From contig NZ_AZHT01000181.1 of assembly GCF_000599605.1 (NCBI RefSeq), positions 1-49,845 of the forward strand: a stretch of 49,845 nucleotides of DNA. The letters run 5' to 3'. This DNA is from Prevotella sp. HJM029 (GTDB taxonomy: Bacteria; Bacteroidota; Bacteroidia; Bacteroidales; Bacteroidaceae). This document shows, in pieces, positions 1 to 7,754 of this stretch. Numbering within the stretch: the first letter of the stretch is position 1; the number at the start of each line of letters is the position of its first letter. The notes below the pieces were generated by a model, which made no database searches, was not told the origin of the DNA, and was given only the letters and a program-made list of their open reading frames with translations. The translations under genes and the position numbers were made by a program.

Positions 1-233
1 TTCATACGATAAAGGTACAAAGAATATTTAAGAATGACAAATTGTAGAAGGGGTTTTGCAGAGGTCTCAAGAAGTTAATCCAAATAGCTCTGGTTAATAG
101 GATATTTACTGTATATTAACCTGCATAACTTGGATTAACGAAAGATTAATCGAAAGCAAGTCCGCATAAAATGGAGCAATGGTAGAGTCCTTTTTCGGAT
201 GGTCTCATGCACGATCCTTCCCCAACCTACATG
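1..233. other. Left-edge intergenic stretch, no gene seen
   Basis: No open frame here has a plausible start, codon pattern or recognisable product. A reverse-strand ATG at base 5 could be the start of a gene running off the left edge, but nothing can be read of it. The only structure I see is the nested inverted repeat at 74-139, listed separately. The terminator of the neighbouring lipoprotein gene begins at 234. Confidence 0.5.
74..139. repeat. Nested inverted repeats with TTAA half-sites
   Basis: The outer arms are GTTAATCCAA (74-83) and TTGGATTAAC (130-139). The inner arms are GGTTAATA (92-99) and TATTAACC (114-121). A further GATTAATC palindrome follows at about 144-151. Both pairs match perfectly, so the stretch could fold as a two-tier hairpin, or could be a cluster of binding half-sites sharing GG(A/T)TTAA. 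It sits beyond the terminator of the gene to its right, so it more likely belongs to something on the left. The function is unknown. Confidence 0.4.
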
Positions 234-276
234 CAAAAATAAGCATGGAGCCACACCTATTTCGGTGCAACTCCAT
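234..276 (-). terminator. Rho-independent terminator of the LRR lipoprotein gene
   Basis: Read on the minus strand, ATGGAGTTGCACC pairs with GGTGTGGCTCCAT (245-276), giving 13 pairs including three G-T wobbles around a GAAATA loop. A T-rich tail (TTATTTTT) follows. It lies about 60 bases past the stop codon at 338 and ends the two-gene unit. Confidence 0.75.
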
Positions 277-337
277 ACTCATTTGCCATTGTGCTGAAAT
301 GGTCTTTCGCCAAATCAGCAACGATGTTTATGATAAC

Positions 338-2425
338 CTACTGGACAATCACCTTCACCCAACTATTGGTTTTATCACGTGTTGATTGACTATCATTTGC
401 ACTCTCCTTAAAGACAATACCCTTACTATCGAAGCGTGCCTTCTGAGCTGCCGTCATTGTCACTTGAATATTTGCCAAGAATCCATTCGGAGCCTGACTA
501 CCTGCATAGAATTCCGTAAGACCTGTGAGGTTGCGAATATCAAATGCTGCAAATTTATTGTGCGAGATATCCAGATAAGTCAATAAGGTGTTATTTCCCA
601 ACGTTAACGGACTTAAGTTCTTTGAGAATGCTACGCGCAACCATGTCAGCTTAGTATTGTTCGACAAATCCAACGAAGTCAACTCGGGAACATTGTAAAG
701 ATCAAGCGTTTTCAAGTTGGGATTGTTCGACACATCCAGTGCTGAAATATGGATATTGGGCAATGTCAACTCCTGCAGATAGCCACCTGACGCAGCTAAC
801 CCCTTAATCTCATTCACTGAAGAGGATGAGAGATTTACCGATCTCAGCCTTGTTTGATGCGAAAAATCTAACTTTGTCAGCTTTGAACCTGAAGCCCAAA
901 AACGATCCAACTGTGTGTTATCCGCCAAACCTATCACTGAAACGAGATCGCTTGTAGACGTTGCATTGATATCAGTCAAATTAGGTGTATTGGTGGTGTT
1001 AATCGTTGTGATACGCGGACTATAATAAGTTGCCAACTGCGTGAGCGATGGAAGATTGCTCACATCCACCCCCTTCAACACGGCATTGCTACGCACGTCT
1101 ACTTGTCTCAATTTTGGATTGTCCTTGATTGTGATGTCGGTCATTCCTGGCATATCATGCACCTGCAAGATTCCTATATCCAAACCCTTCACATTCACTT
1201 TGGTAACTAAGGGGCTCTTTTCAATTTCTATGCGACCTGTTAGCTGCGGAAACTTCGAAAGATCAAGTTCACCCGAAAGATTCGGATTGTTACTTAGCCT
1301 CAAACCCGTGATATTCCGATAATATTGCAACTCGTCTAACGAGGTGAAGGAAGCATCGTTGGTAATCGTTAGTTCACCTTTATACGAAAGAATCTTTTCA
1401 AGATTTTCAGCACGATAGATGTTCAACGTGCCATCAGGCTCGCGCAGCAAACCTGGAACGCGAGAGGCAACAGCATCAATAATCGCTTTATTCACCAAAA
1501 TCTGTTCCTTCGCCTTTGTTGGATTGATGGTGATATTCCCCAAGGGATAAATCTTCCCTCGCTTGATTTCAACAGCATTGGTTACTTTTTTCTGAAACAC
1601 TTTCCCATCCTGTAGGATAAAAGCCAGTGTAAGCCCCTGTGCGAATTGCCCTGCAGGCAACACCACATAATAATCAGTATTTTCGGCCAATGTTCCAGAA
1701 GTTGGTGCATAAGTCAACACAGGAACACCCTTTCCCGTATCAAATGTGATGGGAGCTGTCTGAAGACTCGCATCTGTATTGCTAAACTTTGCCACTGTTT
1801 TCACGTCGCCAACCAAAGACTCTTGCCCACGAGAAACGAGTTTCACCTTGGCCACATTACTTACACCATGAAAACTAAACTTCAACAATCCTGCAAGATT
1901 ATAAGCCACAAACGATCGTTTCACTTGTGGGATTAAGCCCACAGAGAAATTCGCATCTGGGTCAAAAGTATTCGCAATAGCGGTCTGGGTTGCAGGGAAA
2001 GCATACTGATAAGTAGCTTGTGTTGAACTGTTCCACTGAATTTTCGATGTTGCCCGATAAGGATACATTACAAAGTAACCATTATTTTTATCGGGTGCCA
2101 TGCCCGAGAAGCTAGCCGAAGCACCTCCCATTTCCGTAGTAAAAGGCCGTGTTTCACCATTATTCGGTGCGTACCAATAACCAATGCCAATCTTATCATT
2201 GGTCTTCCAACTCACCGATTTATCTGCTTCCAACACTGTTCGTGTAGCACTACCAGCTGCAGCTGCTGATGCTCCTGCATGATACGCAGGCATCTCCCCC
2301 GCATAAAATGTCAACGGCACCAACTTTTCTTCAGTGCTCTTTTCTGAAAAGCTATCATCATTGGCGCATGAAGCCATAACAAAAGCCAAAACACTCACAC
2401 CCAAACAAGTTACTATCTTTTTCAT
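338..2425 (-). CDS. Fimbrillin-like/leucine-rich-repeat surface lipoprotein
   Basis: This 695-residue protein starts with a lipoprotein signal whose lipobox cysteine is Cys20 (FVMASCANDD). The acidic residues after the Cys are typical of Bacteroidetes surface-exported lipoproteins. Residues of about 35-300 resemble the Mfa-like/fimbrillin N-domain: a VSWKTNDKIGI stretch, then FVMYPYRA, then a beta-rich block ending in KIYPLGNITI. From about residue 370 to 650 short leucine-rich repeats run in tandem, for example LTSLDLSNNTKLTWLRV and LLTYLDISHN. The C-terminus (WVKVIVQ) has no sortase or T9SS signal that I can recognise. It lies 63 bases after a small peptide gene and probably shares its promoter at 2875-2905. 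The family assignment is good; an adhesin role is inference. Confidence 0.8.
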   Translation of the reverse strand: MKKIVTCLGVSVLAFVMASCANDDSFSEKSTEEKLVPLTFYAGEMPAYHAGASAAAAGSATRTVLEADKSVSWKTNDKIGIGYWYAPNNGETRPFTTEMGGASASFSGMAPDKNNGYFVMYPYRATSKIQWNSSTQATYQYAFPATQTAIANTFDPDANFSVGLIPQVKRSFVAYNLAGLLKFSFHGVSNVAKVKLVSRGQESLVGDVKTVAKFSNTDASLQTAPITFDTGKGVPVLTYAPTSGTLAENTDYYVVLPAGQFAQGLTLAFILQDGKVFQKKVTNAVEIKRGKIYPLGNITINPTKAKEQILVNKAIIDAVASRVPGLLREPDGTLNIYRAENLEKILSYKGELTITNDASFTSLDELQYYRNITGLRLSNNPNLSGELDLSKFPQLTGRIEIEKSPLVTKVNVKGLDIGILQVHDMPGMTDITIKDNPKLRQVDVRSNAVLKGVDVSNLPSLTQLATYYSPRITTINTTNTPNLTDINATSTSDLVSVIGLADNTQLDRFWASGSKLTKLDFSHQTRLRSVNLSSSSVNEIKGLAASGGYLQELTLPNIHISALDVSNNPNLKTLDLYNVPELTSLDLSNNTKLTWLRVAFSKNLSPLTLGNNTLLTYLDISHNKFAAFDIRNLTGLTEFYAGSQAPNGFLANIQVTMTAAQKARFDSKGIVFKESANDSQSTRDKTNSWVKVIVQ

Positions 2426-2488
2426 TTTTGAATCTCGTTTTAAACTATTTCTTCCACTTACATTCTTCCTTCATCTTCATTGATGAAC

Positions 2489-2653
2489 TTAGAATGGCGA
2501 GCTATCGTTGTCGTCATCCTCAATATTGAGTGAAGGATCGGGTTCTTCCACAAAGCCCTGATGTCGATTAGAGTGTGCACTATCCATTAAAAGACTCTGT
2601 TCCACCGCAACCGCGATGACCAAAGCCACAGGACGAACATATTTCTTCTTCAT
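2489..2653 (-). CDS. 54-residue YVRP-type peptide upstream of a fimbrillin-like gene
   Basis: The peptide begins MKKKYVRP, has a middle segment ending in QSLLMDSAHSN, and finishes with an acidic tail (NIEDDDNDSSPF). The reading frame stays open further upstream, but I chose the ATG at 2653 because the same MKK-YV-P start occurs in the 47-residue peptide at 22063-22206. Both peptides share the plan MKKxYV(K/R)P, then SLL, then Ser, then an acidic tail, and both lie directly upstream of a fimbrillin-like lipoprotein gene. I know of no established function for such peptides. There is no clear signal peptide or cleavage motif. It is transcribed from the promoter at 2875-2905 with a leader of roughly 215 bases. 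Confidence 0.6.
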   Translation of the reverse strand: MKKKYVRPVALVIAVAVEQSLLMDSAHSNRHQGFVEEPDPSLNIEDDDNDSSPF

Positions 2654-2874
2654 AAAATGCAAATATCTTTTCTGTATAAAAACACAACGTTCGAAAAGGA
2701 AAGCAAACAAACCAACAAGGTCTGCCCCTTTGGCATAAATCAAAGCTAATTATAAAAACCTGGAAATAAGGATACCCTGAATTCGAAATCCTAACCCCTG
2801 CTAATCTGCTATTTTTAAGCGTTGCTTGGCCGTTATCCGTTCGTTCGTTAAGACGTAAATATAAAATTTGGCTG

Positions 2875-2905
2875 CAAAGATATATCTTTTCCGACGAACA
2901 ACAAA
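2875..2905 (-). promoter_or_regulatory. Bacteroidetes-type promoter for the peptide/LRR lipoprotein unit
   Basis: On the minus strand the -33 TTTG (2902-2905) lies 19 bases from the -7 element TATCTTTG (2875-2882), a textbook TTTG / TAnnTTTG arrangement. Transcription should start near 2868, giving a leader of about 215 bases before the ATG at 2653. I found no riboswitch in that leader. The bases after the -7 box read GCAGCC, as in the rpsU and tRNA/tuf promoters of this window. Confidence 0.7.
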
Positions 2906-3001
2906 AAGAAAAAATAAAAATAATGGTTAAACAAAGAGCTTCTTAACACAAATCAAAACCTAAACAACACCTTTTTGCAATACAAACGAAATGGAATCTA
3001 T

Positions 3002-3045
3002 CAAAAAGCAAAGATAAGCCCCATAAAGTTTGACTTTACAGGGCT
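3002..3045 (-). terminator. Terminator after the DUF3857 gene
   Basis: On the minus strand AGCCCTGTAAAG pairs with CTTTATGGGGCT (3017-3045) as a 12-pair stem with a five-base loop. A T-rich tail with a TTTTT run follows, down to about 3002. It lies about 95 bases past the stop codon at 3138. Confidence 0.75.
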
Positions 3046-3137
3046 CACCGTTATAAAACTAAAATCACTTCTACAGCGTTACGATTCCTATTTCTCTTTT
3101 GAATAATAACGCTCCAAAACCAGCCTAAAACAAACCG

Positions 3138-5276
3138 TCAATCCTTTTTCAAAATCACTTGCTGGTTAGTGAAAGCATAGGCGCGATCCAACGCTTCTAA
3201 TAACTTATCCCATTCAGCCACAGGAACAACTTGTTTCTTATATACCTTCTCGACGTTGATGATCACCTTTCCTTTGGCCTGCTCTGTTTTAGTTTCAAAA
3301 TGAATAGCGGCATTATCAACCAACGTGTTGAGTTTTTGTAAACTCTCATCAGACACTGAATAGCCCGCAGGCAACTCTAAATCGATAGTAACTTTATAAC
3401 TGCTGGGATAGTCATAGTACACATCTTCTGTGCGTTTTCGCTCTCTACCTTCTAAATGCTTTTGCGGACCAATAAGCTGTCCCACAGAGATTGTGAGGTT
3501 CTTACCTGCTTTCTTAACTAACCCATCCATCGTATAATCCGTTTGATAAATAAAAGGTTGATTGTCGTTACCATAAGTAGTCACCTGCGTAGCATTGATT
3601 TTTACCGGTGCTTTTTGATGATAACCTTCTATCTCGTCTTTAAAATTATCAGCAATATCTTTCTTATCTTGCTCGGCACGTTCCTTGGCAAAGGCGGCAG
3701 CTTTAGCCGGCTTCTCATCTAATATAGCTGCATAGTCGGCATAACCATAAGGCTTTCCCCAAGAACTAACAATCTCTTCTGCCGTGGCAAAATTAGGAAC
3801 CATTCCCTCTTTTTCACAGCCAGTCATGGTGCTTTGGCGCACTATGTGCAATAAACTTGCATCAACCGAAGCCTTAATAGTTGTGGCTGTAACGTTATCT
3901 TCGGCCTTACTTCCGGGAATCTTCATCGCCGTAAAGGGACCTTTATAGAACTTCTTTGGTAGGTCGCATCGCGAAGCTTCACGATTTTGAAAAGCCGAAG
4001 GTATCACATCTCCTCCAGCGAAATAGGGATAAACTGGAAAATAAATCTTTCCATTTTTCAGCATAATAGCAGGTGTAATATCTGCATAACTAATCAACTG
4101 ACTATAGGGTTCATCTCCCCAACTGGTTGTAGAAACCCGGTCATAAGGCACCTTAACACGATCTAAAAGACTGCCAAACAAGGAAGCAAAACTTGTTTCA
4201 CGCTTCATGTAAGAGCGCTGGGACAAGAAGCTATACAACAGACAGTAATTGTAGAGATAATCCGCTTTGACCTGATCACCAGTCATTGTCTTTGCTTGTT
4301 TTAAAGCCTTATCTAAGTTTTTCTCTAACGACCAACTAAATGTTAAATCAGACCACAAGTGCCACGCATCGTTTTGAATGACCTCTACAGATGGATTAGC
4401 TTGTAATCCTTTCTTCTTCGTACTCTCAGGCACATAACTCATTTCCACCTTACCTGTGATATACAATAAGGCATATGGTGCTTGCGCAATGGCATTGTAA
4501 CCATATTTTGGAATAGTCTTATCAATATCCTTCAAGTGCGCATCAAGTAAGATATCATCATCATTTTGTGAAGCTTCAAAATTTGGAGCCCCATTGAGTG
4601 CGCGATATTGTGTACACAACTTTTTATCGATTTCACAATGCACCTGATAATCAAGTATGGGGTATTCCGACCGAAATACAAAGGACAAGGGTGGTATGTT
4701 TTCTTCTTTGACATTATCGATATCATAAACAAAATAATCAATCATATCACCTACTTGCAAATCAGGCACCGCCAATTTGGCACGCTTCTCTTTACCCTTC
4801 TTACCTTCTTCTACATCTTGGTAATCATCGCTACTCACTTCTTTTTCTCGCCCATCAGCCTTAATAACCTTCACGCCCAACACTGTTCGATGGTCATCAC
4901 GCCCTAAGCCACCATAGATGGGGCGATCAAACTTACGGTAATCAAAAGTAGAAAACTTCTCTAAAGCTGCCTTATCGTTAATCTTGATAAGGTAGCGTTG
5001 TAGATGAGTGCTATTGATTTGCTTCACAAAGCCCTGACTGGCATAGATGCTAAACTTGCGCTTCTGGTCAACAATAGCTTCTTCATAACGCGCCAAAATT
5101 ACAGCTGACTCATTGTTGAACCGTGGTGGTACATTACGATTTTTAAACTGTGGCATATCACGACTCCACACTTCTTTCTTCACTTTCTCGACATACGCCT
5201 TGTAGTCTTTATCATCGAAGGCCATCACAGGAAAAACAAAAACGGCCATCAAAAAAGTAATGAATAATTTTCTCAT
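3138..5276 (-). CDS. Secreted DUF3857/transglutaminase-like protein, probably non-catalytic
   Basis: The start is set at the ATG at 5276 because a signal peptide begins there (MRKLFITFLMAVFVFPVMA), giving 712 residues. The open frame extends upstream into the previous gene without a plausible signal. After the signal comes a DUF3857-like beta domain (VPDLQVGDMIDYFVYDI, then FVFRSEYPILDYQV). A transglutaminase-like region (about DYLYNYCLLYSFL to the PVYPYF segment) follows, then a long beta-rich C-terminal part. Where family enzymes carry the Cys of the GDC motif I see only ETSFASLFGSLL, so catalysis looks lost. It follows its paralogous neighbour by 65 bases and probably shares its transcript. 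The substrate is unknown. Confidence 0.7.
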   Translation of the reverse strand: MRKLFITFLMAVFVFPVMAFDDKDYKAYVEKVKKEVWSRDMPQFKNRNVPPRFNNESAVILARYEEAIVDQKRKFSIYASQGFVKQINSTHLQRYLIKINDKAALEKFSTFDYRKFDRPIYGGLGRDDHRTVLGVKVIKADGREKEVSSDDYQDVEEGKKGKEKRAKLAVPDLQVGDMIDYFVYDIDNVKEENIPPLSFVFRSEYPILDYQVHCEIDKKLCTQYRALNGAPNFEASQNDDDILLDAHLKDIDKTIPKYGYNAIAQAPYALLYITGKVEMSYVPESTKKKGLQANPSVEVIQNDAWHLWSDLTFSWSLEKNLDKALKQAKTMTGDQVKADYLYNYCLLYSFLSQRSYMKRETSFASLFGSLLDRVKVPYDRVSTTSWGDEPYSQLISYADITPAIMLKNGKIYFPVYPYFAGGDVIPSAFQNREASRCDLPKKFYKGPFTAMKIPGSKAEDNVTATTIKASVDASLLHIVRQSTMTGCEKEGMVPNFATAEEIVSSWGKPYGYADYAAILDEKPAKAAAFAKERAEQDKKDIADNFKDEIEGYHQKAPVKINATQVTTYGNDNQPFIYQTDYTMDGLVKKAGKNLTISVGQLIGPQKHLEGRERKRTEDVYYDYPSSYKVTIDLELPAGYSVSDESLQKLNTLVDNAAIHFETKTEQAKGKVIINVEKVYKKQVVPVAEWDKLLEALDRAYAFTNQQVILKKD

Positions 5277-5341
5277 ATCTGTAAATCGGTTGATTATCAA
5301 TTCAATTGTTATAACACATTCTTCTTCGTTTGTATATCCTA

Positions 5342-7171
5342 TCAGCCTTTCCGCTTCAATACCACCTGTTCGTTGCAGGCGTCTCGCCATTTCTGTACAG
5401 CATCATTCCACTTCATAATATTCTCTAAAGCCATTCGCCGTTTGTTGATTTGCAGCTTTTGATGATAAATAAGTAGATTGCCTTGTTTGGAGAAAGAGCA
5501 GCTCAACTTCCCTTCGGGGGTAGAGAGTGTTGCCCCTTCAGGCAGATAGTCTACAACATATCCAGCAGGAATGGTTAACACTGCTTGTCGAACAATATTA
5601 CATCGCACTGGGAAATAATAATCATGCACGCGCTGAGCGGTATCAATTCGCCCATCAAAAAGATTATTATGTGGATTTAAATCGATATATAAATCATGCC
5701 CATCCTGTTGCAAAGCTGATGAATTTGAAACATCACCTACAAAGCAAGCCCATTGCTTTCGCGCATCATTATCTTGCCACTTCACATTGGAAACTTGCAT
5801 GCGATGATTATCGGCATTGAGATTATTTGCAAGATAATCTGCATGCTTCTTTTGTGATGCTCCTGCTAAGGCCGACATAAACCACTCTTTCATATCACCA
5901 CTCAGGTAATACGCGGCCTTTCCTTGGAGTGCATTACCCTCTACCTTAAACACATAGCTTAAACTATCTATAGACGTATCTGGCTGACGCCGTGGCACAA
6001 GTTGCAACAAAGGTTTGTCGCCATCTTCTATCATAGCCTGTGAACCCTGTATATGTTGCGGAACATAATCATAAGGGATATAATTACAGGTTGCATCTAA
6101 ATAATAGGGCTTCCCTTTAAAAAAGAGGGTACAAATAGCATGATTAGCCGCACCTAAGGTGGGGACATCACTCATACGGAAAGGGATTTCAGTGGTGCCA
6201 ATATCGGTCAATCGAGCATCGAAGCCTTGCGCTTTAAGCAGTGTCTTAAGCAACAAGGCCATACCTTTACAGTCACCATAACGCTTACGGAGCACTTCAT
6301 TGGGTGTATCAGGACGATGGCCTGCAAGGCCTGCTTCAAAAGCTACATAACGAATATGATCTTGTACCCAATGGAACGTGTTACTGATACGATCAATATC
6401 GGTTTTACTCTGTGCATTAATTTCTGTTAGAATCGCTTTGATATTAGGTATCGTAGTATCTACATTCGACATTTCTTTCGACCAGGTGTAAAGCGCATTC
6501 ACATCGGCAAAAGAGCCCTTGATGAGCAAATAGGGATAGACATTCGCAAAAGGTGGCATATTATCCTCCTCCTTCATACGCTTAGCCTGCTTGATGGTAT
6601 AGCGATAAACTTCCCCGTCACTCGTTGTCTCATGACTACTTTCAATTGGGAACCCCTTAAAATTCATCTCCTGAATATGATAACCCGATAACTCCTTTGG
6701 GATTTTTATAGTCACCGTTTTATCGCAAACAAAATAATCTTCTAACAAATATACCCTCGTGAAATATTTTATATCTTTGAAAGTGCGTTCATAACTCCCT
6801 TTCGATGTCTTTCCCTTCTTGCGAATCTCACCCCGCAATAGACAACCCTTCGTATCATCATAGAACACATTCTCGGGCGTAATATTCTTATAAATCTTGT
6901 CACCTGAACCCGAAACATCGTCTAATTTGATAAACTCACCATAAAGCACCATCATCTCTGGATAGACTGTCGAAGCCGAATTCGATTGAAACACCACACG
7001 CTTTTCGTTCTTTACAATGGGCTTACCTGCATCCATTACAAAATCATACGTATCGCTGCACTGTGTAATGAGAATCTTATCATCCCATTCTTGCGCAATA
7101 ATCGCTGTCGGAATGAGCCATCCGAATAAACACAACAATGTGCGATAGAATCCTAAAATATTCGCTTTCAT
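5342..7171 (-). CDS. Secreted DUF3857-transglutaminase protein
   Basis: This 609-residue protein has an N-terminal signal peptide ending near AIIAQ (residue 27). It is followed by a DUF3857-like beta domain and a transglutaminase/papain-like core. The core motif RYGDCKGMALLLKTLL gives Cys301, NHAIC gives His344 and YYLDATC gives Asp359, so the Cys-His-Asp triad looks intact. The C-terminal 200 residues are beta-rich, as usual for this family. It is the first gene of a pair with the DUF3857 gene 65 bases downstream, which has lost the catalytic Cys. It is likely periplasmic or surface-exposed, but the substrate cannot be told from sequence. A -7 promoter element lies at 7206-7213. Confidence 0.85.
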   Translation of the reverse strand: MKANILGFYRTLLCLFGWLIPTAIIAQEWDDKILITQCSDTYDFVMDAGKPIVKNEKRVVFQSNSASTVYPEMMVLYGEFIKLDDVSGSGDKIYKNITPENVFYDDTKGCLLRGEIRKKGKTSKGSYERTFKDIKYFTRVYLLEDYFVCDKTVTIKIPKELSGYHIQEMNFKGFPIESSHETTSDGEVYRYTIKQAKRMKEEDNMPPFANVYPYLLIKGSFADVNALYTWSKEMSNVDTTIPNIKAILTEINAQSKTDIDRISNTFHWVQDHIRYVAFEAGLAGHRPDTPNEVLRKRYGDCKGMALLLKTLLKAQGFDARLTDIGTTEIPFRMSDVPTLGAANHAICTLFFKGKPYYLDATCNYIPYDYVPQHIQGSQAMIEDGDKPLLQLVPRRQPDTSIDSLSYVFKVEGNALQGKAAYYLSGDMKEWFMSALAGASQKKHADYLANNLNADNHRMQVSNVKWQDNDARKQWACFVGDVSNSSALQQDGHDLYIDLNPHNNLFDGRIDTAQRVHDYYFPVRCNIVRQAVLTIPAGYVVDYLPEGATLSTPEGKLSCSFSKQGNLLIYHQKLQINKRRMALENIMKWNDAVQKWRDACNEQVVLKRKG

Positions 7172-7205
7172 TTGCTTGTATACATAGTGGGGTTATATAA
7201 CAGGG

Positions 7206-7213
7206 CAAATATA
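7206..7213 (-). promoter_or_regulatory. Probable -7 promoter element for the DUF3857 pair
   Basis: TATATTTG on the minus strand matches TAnnTTTG and would start transcription near 7199, about 28 bases before the ATG at 7171. The nearest upstream TTTG (7239-7242) lies 25 bases away, longer than the usual 19-21, so the -33 element is doubtful. Confidence 0.45.
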
Positions 7214-7687
7214 CCATTTTTTTTAATACGTTAGTACGCAAATCGTAAAAAAATGAAGATTTGCAGAATAAAAGAACAACAAAGTGGATAAAAGAATGCT
7301 ATAAACTAAATGATGGGACAATAGCATAGAGATTAAGAGATAATAACGTATCAATTACATGATAATCTGCAACAAATTATCAGCCTAAAACATATCATTT
7401 CCCATCCATCCCGAAAACAAAAAGAAAAACGATTATTCCCCATTAGAAAAAAGAAGGATAGGCAAGTACCAGGCTCACCCATCCTTTATGGTGTTTTGCA
7501 GCCAAGATTACAGTGTCCAATCAAACCATACTACACTTATCATATAGCTTAACACTTGATGAAAAGACGACCAAGTATACATCATCGCTACAGATAGTCA
7601 TCACAGCTATCGCAAAAATAGCAACAAACCTAAGGAAAAGGCTCTATGAATGCGCCAATAAAAACACATTCACGAAGTATGTTACTA
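7214..7687. other. Intergenic region with an extra terminator-like hairpin
   Basis: I see no protein gene here. A plus-strand frame from 7513 runs antisense into the 3' end of the giant barrel gene and looks accidental. Besides the hairpin at 7446-7486, there is a weak inverted repeat TGATAAT/ATTATCA at 7360-7382. A possible minus-strand -7 box, TATTTTTG, lies at 7613-7620. Together with the hairpin, this box could define a small RNA of about 160 bases; the evidence is thin. Confidence 0.35.
7446..7486 (-). terminator. Terminator-like hairpin in the 7.2-7.7 kb gap
   Basis: On the minus strand AAGGATGGG pairs with CCTATCCTT (nine pairs, one wobble; arms 7478-7486 and 7454-7462). The tail after it contains TTTTTT. 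It is about 270 bases past the barrel gene and separate from that gene's own terminator at 7688-7721, so it could end a short independent transcript or serve as a back-up terminator. Confidence 0.55.
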
Positions 7688-7721
7688 TAAAAAAGCCCAT
7701 TTTCATTGCTGAAAATGGACT
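7688..7721 (-). terminator. Terminator of the envelope operon
   Basis: On the minus strand AGTCCATTTTC pairs with GAAAATGGGCT around an AGCAAT loop (7694-7721), an 11-pair stem, followed by a TTTTT run. It lies 34 bases past the stop of the giant barrel gene, the last gene of the five-gene operon. Confidence 0.8.
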
Positions 7722-7754
7722 CCTTATTATTGTTGATAATAGTTACACTTACTA

